Below, piece after piece: positions 60,416 to 64,000 of a DNA stretch of 64,000 nucleotides; position 1 is the stretch's first letter; each line of letters opens with the position of its first letter. Location: NCBI RefSeq assembly GCF_003026815.1, contig NZ_PYOG01000013.1:1-64000 (forward strand). The letters run 5' to 3'. The DNA comes from Photobacterium damselae. GTDB lineage: Bacteria > Pseudomonadota > Gammaproteobacteria > Enterobacterales > Vibrionaceae. The notes under the pieces are model-generated. The model ran no database searches. It had not been told where the DNA came from and saw only the letters and a list, made by a program, of their open reading frames with translations. The position numbers were made by a program, and so were the translations under genes.

Positions 60416-62047
60416 ATGAATCTGTCCTCGACTAAGAAGACAGTGGTTGCCAGTTTAGTTGCCGCAGCATGTGTTGCAGCACCGGTTACCACCTATGCGG
60501 CAAAACAAGCTGAACAACCAAATGTATTATTGGTGATCATGGATGACCTAGGTACGGGTCAGCTCGATTTTGCTTTAGACAGCTTAGATAAAACAGAATT
60601 AGCAAAACGCCCAGTACCGGCTCGTTATCAAGGCGATCTGGATAAAATGATTGATGCGGCACATCGAGCAATGCCTAATGTGGCTAAATTAGCACAAAAT
60701 GGCGTTAAGATGACCAATGCATTTGTGGCTCATCCTGTGTGTGGTCCATCTCGTGCTGGTATCTTTACAGGCCGTTATCCAACCAGTTTTGGTACTTACA
60801 GTAATGACGATGCGTTGCAAGGCGTGCCTCTTGATATCAAATTACTGCCTGCATTGTTCCAAGAAAATGGTTACCGTACCGCCAATATTGGTAAGTGGCA
60901 CAATGCGAAGATCGCAAGCAAAGATAAAGTAGCAGAAGATGCCCGTACCCGCGATTACCACGATATTCAGATTCCGGTGATCGGTAAAGGATTTGGTCCT
61001 GAAGAGCGTGGATTTGATTATTCATACAGTTTCTATGCTTCTGGTGCTGCGTTATGGAATTCCCCTGCGATTTATCAAAATGGCAAGAACATTCCAGCGC
61101 CAGGTTATCTAACTCATAATCTCACCAATGAAGCGCTTAAATTTATTGAAGATAGTGGCGATAAACCATTTTTCATTAACTTAGCTTATAGTGTGCCACA
61201 CATTCCACTAGAGCAAGCATCACCTGCTAAGTACATGGATCGTTTTAATACAGGAAATGTAGAAGCCGATAAATATTTTGCGGCAATTAACGCAGCCGAT
61301 GAAGGCCTTGGTCAGATCATGGCACTGTTGAAGCAAAAAGGTGAGCTTGATAATACGCTGATTTTCTTCCTATCTGATAATGGTGCTGTTCATGAGTCAC
61401 CAATGCCAATGAACGGTATGGACAGAGGCTTTAAAGGCCAAATGTATAATGGTGGAGTGCGTGTACCATTTGTCGCTGCTTGGCCAAATCACATTCCTGC
61501 TGGTGGTAAGAGTGATACGCTAATCTCGGCTCTTGATATCTTACCAACTGCATTAAAGGCCGCTGGTATTTCGATTCCTCAAGATATGAAGGTCGATGGC
61601 CAAGATATTATGCCTGTCCTTGCAGGTAAAGCAGAGCAGTCACCACATAAATATATTTACTGGGCAGGCCCTGGCGCTAAGCATTACAGTGAAGAAAATG
61701 ACCCATTCTGGTATGGCTATTGGAAATGGATTACATACGAAAGCGATACTATTCCATCTAATCCTAATTTAGAAAAGCTTTCTAAAGGCTCATGGGCAAT
61801 TCGAGATCAAGATTGGGCTCTGTATTTTTATGATGATGGTTCTAATAAAGTGAAATTATTTAACGATAAATTAGATCCTTCTGAATCTAAAGACTTAGCT
61901 CAGAAATACCCAGAAAAAGTAGTTGAAATGAAAAATGCTTTTTATGACTGGATCAAAGATAAGCCAAAACCTGTGGCATGGGGTCAAGACCGCTATCATG
62001 TTCTTACTGAGTCGGCAAAACCAGCACCTAAATTAGCCCAAAACTGA
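60416..62047 (+). CDS. Sec-exported Cys-type sulfatase
   Basis: 543 residues with a signal peptide ending TYAA-K. The sulfatase signature is CGPSR (Cys109, Arg113), activated by the anSME 70 bases upstream, with which it probably shares a transcript. The metal-binding VIMDDLG and LSDNGAVHES are intact. The ATG is preceded by AAGGAG. Target is probably a GalNAc or uronate O-sulfate of chondroitin; position unknown. It is only distantly related to the sulfatase at 34.7 kb. Confidence 0.9.
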   Translation: MNLSSTKKTVVASLVAAACVAAPVTTYAAKQAEQPNVLLVIMDDLGTGQLDFALDSLDKTELAKRPVPARYQGDLDKMIDAAHRAMPNVAKLAQNGVKMTNAFVAHPVCGPSRAGIFTGRYPTSFGTYSNDDALQGVPLDIKLLPALFQENGYRTANIGKWHNAKIASKDKVAEDARTRDYHDIQIPVIGKGFGPEERGFDYSYSFYASGAALWNSPAIYQNGKNIPAPGYLTHNLTNEALKFIEDSGDKPFFINLAYSVPHIPLEQASPAKYMDRFNTGNVEADKYFAAINAADEGLGQIMALLKQKGELDNTLIFFLSDNGAVHESPMPMNGMDRGFKGQMYNGGVRVPFVAAWPNHIPAGGKSDTLISALDILPTALKAAGISIPQDMKVDGQDIMPVLAGKAEQSPHKYIYWAGPGAKHYSEENDPFWYGYWKWITYESDTIPSNPNLEKLSKGSWAIRDQDWALYFYDDGSNKVKLFNDKLDPSESKDLAQKYPEKVVEMKNAFYDWIKDKPKPVAWGQDRYHVLTESAKPAPKLAQN

Positions 62048-62066
62048 TAATCCTATTTTTAAGATT

Positions 62067-62128
62067 GTAAGCCACGTATGAAGTGACCGCAAATAGTGAA
62101 CATTTCAGCTACGTGGCTTCGTTTATTT
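62067..62128 (+). terminator. Terminator of the sulfatase transcript
   Basis: AAGCCACGTA / TACGTGGCTT perfect 10-base stem with a long loop, then CGTTTATTTTT. Confidence 0.65.
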
Positions 62129-62235
62129 TTATTTTCGAATTATCAAATCGATTTTTTATTATATGAATTAACGAGTTGCTTTGATAATACCAATCAGTTC
62201 CTTGGTTGGTTTAAACGTCATGATAGGGAAGAAAA

Positions 62236-63774
62236 ATGACAACGAAAACACCTCAGACGCCAACCTCAGCCCCAAAAGCTGAGACTAAATCACATATTGA
62301 TTCGATTAAGCATATTACTGCAACAGAACGACCCGTAGTTCCATATGAGCACCCGGATGCAAAGATGTATTGGCATCTGTTTAAGCAGCGTTTAGTTCGG
62401 TTAAAAGTGAAAAAGCCACGTTACGCAAAGCATGACCACCATATTCAGCAGCTTTTCCAGCAAGAACAAGATCTACGCGTATTATGCGACAGTTTAAGCC
62501 AATATGTGACCGAAGCGTTTTGTCATTACAGTGTATGGGACCACTCTCACGCTTATTACCCTGGCCGTCCTAGTCAGCAAAGTGCTCGTACCGATGCTGT
62601 AGAAGGGGTAAGTCGTGTGTTACCAACTCTTGCCGCTTGGCTTCATTTTAGCAATCAAACTCAGATGACAACTTTAGATGGTCAATCGATTGATATTGCA
62701 TCGTTGCTATCTCAAGCTTTTTTAGCGGGCACAAATCCAACCCATCCGGGTTATTGGGGGACGTTACATAACTGTGATCAACGTATTTGTGAATCAGCTG
62801 ATTTGGCGTTGGCTTTATGGTTATCAAAAGAGTGGGTATGGCAACACTATAGCGCGCCTGAGCAGCAGCAGATAGTACAGTGGTTTAAGCAGGTTAATTC
62901 GTTAATTACAGTTGATAATAATTGGCACTTATTTCCATTAACGGTACAGGTGGTTTTAAAAGCTTTAACGGGCGAAGAGCTGGTTGATCATGATAAGTAT
63001 GAGCGGATCAAAGTTTTTTACGTTGGAGATGGCTGGTTCCGTGATGGCGCAAAAGGCAATTATGATTACTACAATGCTTGGGGGTTCCATTACTCTTTAT
63101 ATTGGCTAGATCAGATAGACCCGAGCTTTGACCCCGACTTTATTCGCCAATCATTAAGTGATTTTGTTTCTGGATACCGCTATTTCTTTACGCCGCAAGG
63201 ACTGCCTTTTTTTGGTCGCAGTGCGTGTTACCGTTTAGCTGCAGCTGCCCCGTTATTAATGGCGATTGATCAAAATAGTTCTGCTCTTTCTGTGGGCGAG
63301 GCGAAACGAGCATTTAGGCTTAACCTAACGTATTTTGTGGGTAATGGCGCGATGCAATACGGTGCACCAACACAAGGTTTGTTCCAAGATGACGGCCGTT
63401 TGGTCGATAATTACAGTGGACCTGCAAGCAGCTTTTGGTCTTTACGAGCTCTAAATATTGCTCTATTTATAGGGAATCGTTGTGACTTATGGCACGCGAA
63501 AGAAACCCCATTGATGATAGAACAACAAGGATATGATTTTGATATTCCTGCCATTCAAGCCAATATTAAAGGAGTTTTCGAAACGAAAGAGATTGTAGTG
63601 ACATTCCGACATGAATATACCGAGCAGCAAACTCCTCTTTCTCGCCGCTTAGAATCACAATCATATCTCAATAAAGCTCTTGAATTGGTCTTGGGGCGAG
63701 CCGAACGACCAAAAAATAATTTATTACGCAAAGGGATCACCAGTTATAGTTCGAAAATGTCCCATTTCTTTTAA
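62236..63774 (+). CDS. DUF2264-domain protein
   Basis: 512 residues without signal peptide. Residues about 40-400 match the DUF2264 pattern (ARTDAVEGVSRVLPTLAAWL, NPTHPGYWG, WHLFPLTVQVVLKAL, GDGWFRDG, YNAWGFHYSLYW). Its many Trp/Tyr/His-rich helices suggest an (alpha/alpha) barrel like those of hydrolases and lyases acting on sugars. DUF2264 genes often lie with polysaccharide genes (recollection). It would be cytoplasmic, so could act on an imported oligosaccharide. Ribosome site GGGAAG; closed by a terminator. Reaction unknown. Confidence 0.75.
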   Translation: MTTKTPQTPTSAPKAETKSHIDSIKHITATERPVVPYEHPDAKMYWHLFKQRLVRLKVKKPRYAKHDHHIQQLFQQEQDLRVLCDSLSQYVTEAFCHYSVWDHSHAYYPGRPSQQSARTDAVEGVSRVLPTLAAWLHFSNQTQMTTLDGQSIDIASLLSQAFLAGTNPTHPGYWGTLHNCDQRICESADLALALWLSKEWVWQHYSAPEQQQIVQWFKQVNSLITVDNNWHLFPLTVQVVLKALTGEELVDHDKYERIKVFYVGDGWFRDGAKGNYDYYNAWGFHYSLYWLDQIDPSFDPDFIRQSLSDFVSGYRYFFTPQGLPFFGRSACYRLAAAAPLLMAIDQNSSALSVGEAKRAFRLNLTYFVGNGAMQYGAPTQGLFQDDGRLVDNYSGPASSFWSLRALNIALFIGNRCDLWHAKETPLMIEQQGYDFDIPAIQANIKGVFETKEIVVTFRHEYTEQQTPLSRRLESQSYLNKALELVLGRAERPKNNLLRKGITSYSSKMSHFF

Positions 63775-63796
63775 ATTTTAAAGATTGTCTGATTAA

Positions 63797-63840
63797 TAGC
63801 CGAAGCTCATAACTATCAAGATAGGCGTTTCGGCTTTATT
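63797..63840 (+). terminator. Weak terminator after the DUF2264 gene
   Basis: AGCCGAA / TTCGGCT around a 24-base spacer, then TTTATT. Confidence 0.5.
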
Positions 63841-64000
63841 CACAGTGTTTTTATTCCTCTTTTTTGTTTATTCATCGGTATAACCAATAATTTATTGTGA
63901 AAGCGCATTAGTCGAAATTATTCGAAAGTACTTTTCTTTTTCTTTTCTTGTTTATTTTTGATTTGAAAGTGTATCTGTGATCAAGATCTTTTTATTTATC
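63841..64000. other. Start of a further control region
   Basis: The last 160 bases have no gene. They carry TTCGAAAG near 63920 and a T-rich run with TTTC boxes, like the other promoters of the locus, plus a TGTGATCAAGATCTTT partial CRP-like site near 63976. The next gene lies beyond the window and may belong to the same regulon. Confidence 0.35.

Overview
The window looks like Vibrionaceae DNA. The evidence is the low G+C gene content, acetate kinase, FabV, GGDEF/EAL and AraC proteins closest in style to Vibrio/Photobacterium/Aliivibrio, and a short palindromic intergenic repeat of the kind common in that family. The genus cannot be fixed from sequence reading alone. The ATP synthase operon lies beside a zinc-ribbon gene and sodC, not in its usual place near the replication origin. 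Together with the accessory character of the rest, this suggests a secondary chromosome or another non-core region.

Layout. 0-6.9 kb: the cut-off end of an IS256-type element, fabV and ackA (divergent), an EAL response regulator, an AraC-type regulator, and a tandem zinc-ribbon (DUF723-like) protein. 7.4-14.3 kb: a complete F1Fo ATP synthase operon atpIBEFHAGDC with an H+-type c subunit. 14.5-15.7 kb: sodC and two very small genes with clean ribosome sites and terminators. 15.8-26.4 kb: a very AT-rich island holding a ricin-type lectin-like secreted protein and a CS1/CS5-like alternative chaperone-usher fimbrial operon (pilin, small pilin-like protein, usher, chaperone, tip adhesin), followed by two related Ig-like lipoproteins. 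The usher is broken by one in-frame TGA. 26.4-29.3 kb: a group IIC-like intron sitting directly behind a terminator, with an amber codon early in its reverse transcriptase, followed head-to-tail by a decayed second copy. 29.3-33.8 kb: a divergent pair of related HTH proteins, dgkA, a double-receiver GGDEF protein and a LysE-type exporter.

33.8-63.8 kb is a glycosaminoglycan (chondroitin/hyaluronan) utilisation locus. Outer-membrane entry would use a KdgM-type porin. Depolymerisation would use two PL8 lyases, one hyaluronate/chondroitin AC-like and one chondroitinase ABC-like lipoprotein. Desulfation would use two Cys-type sulfatases (one with a Tat signal, one with a Sec signal) activated by an anSME. 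Uptake would use a mannose-family PTS (EIIB, C, D, A). In the cytoplasm a GH105 hydrolase splits the unsaturated product. The uronate half goes through KduI and KduD. The amino-sugar half goes through a NagA/AgaA deacetylase, an AgaS isomerase and the AgaZ aldolase subunit. A DeoR/AgaR regulator heads the operon. AgaR-like TTTCRTTTYRTTTY elements and CRP-like sites lie in several promoters of the locus. Kinases and aldolases that finish both branches (KdgK, KdgA, tagatose-6-P kinase, AgaY/KbaY) are not in the window. A second small regulon, GntR plus split UxaA/SuyAB-like dehydratase plus EamA transporter (49.0-52.3 kb), is embedded in the locus. A DUF2264 protein closes it.
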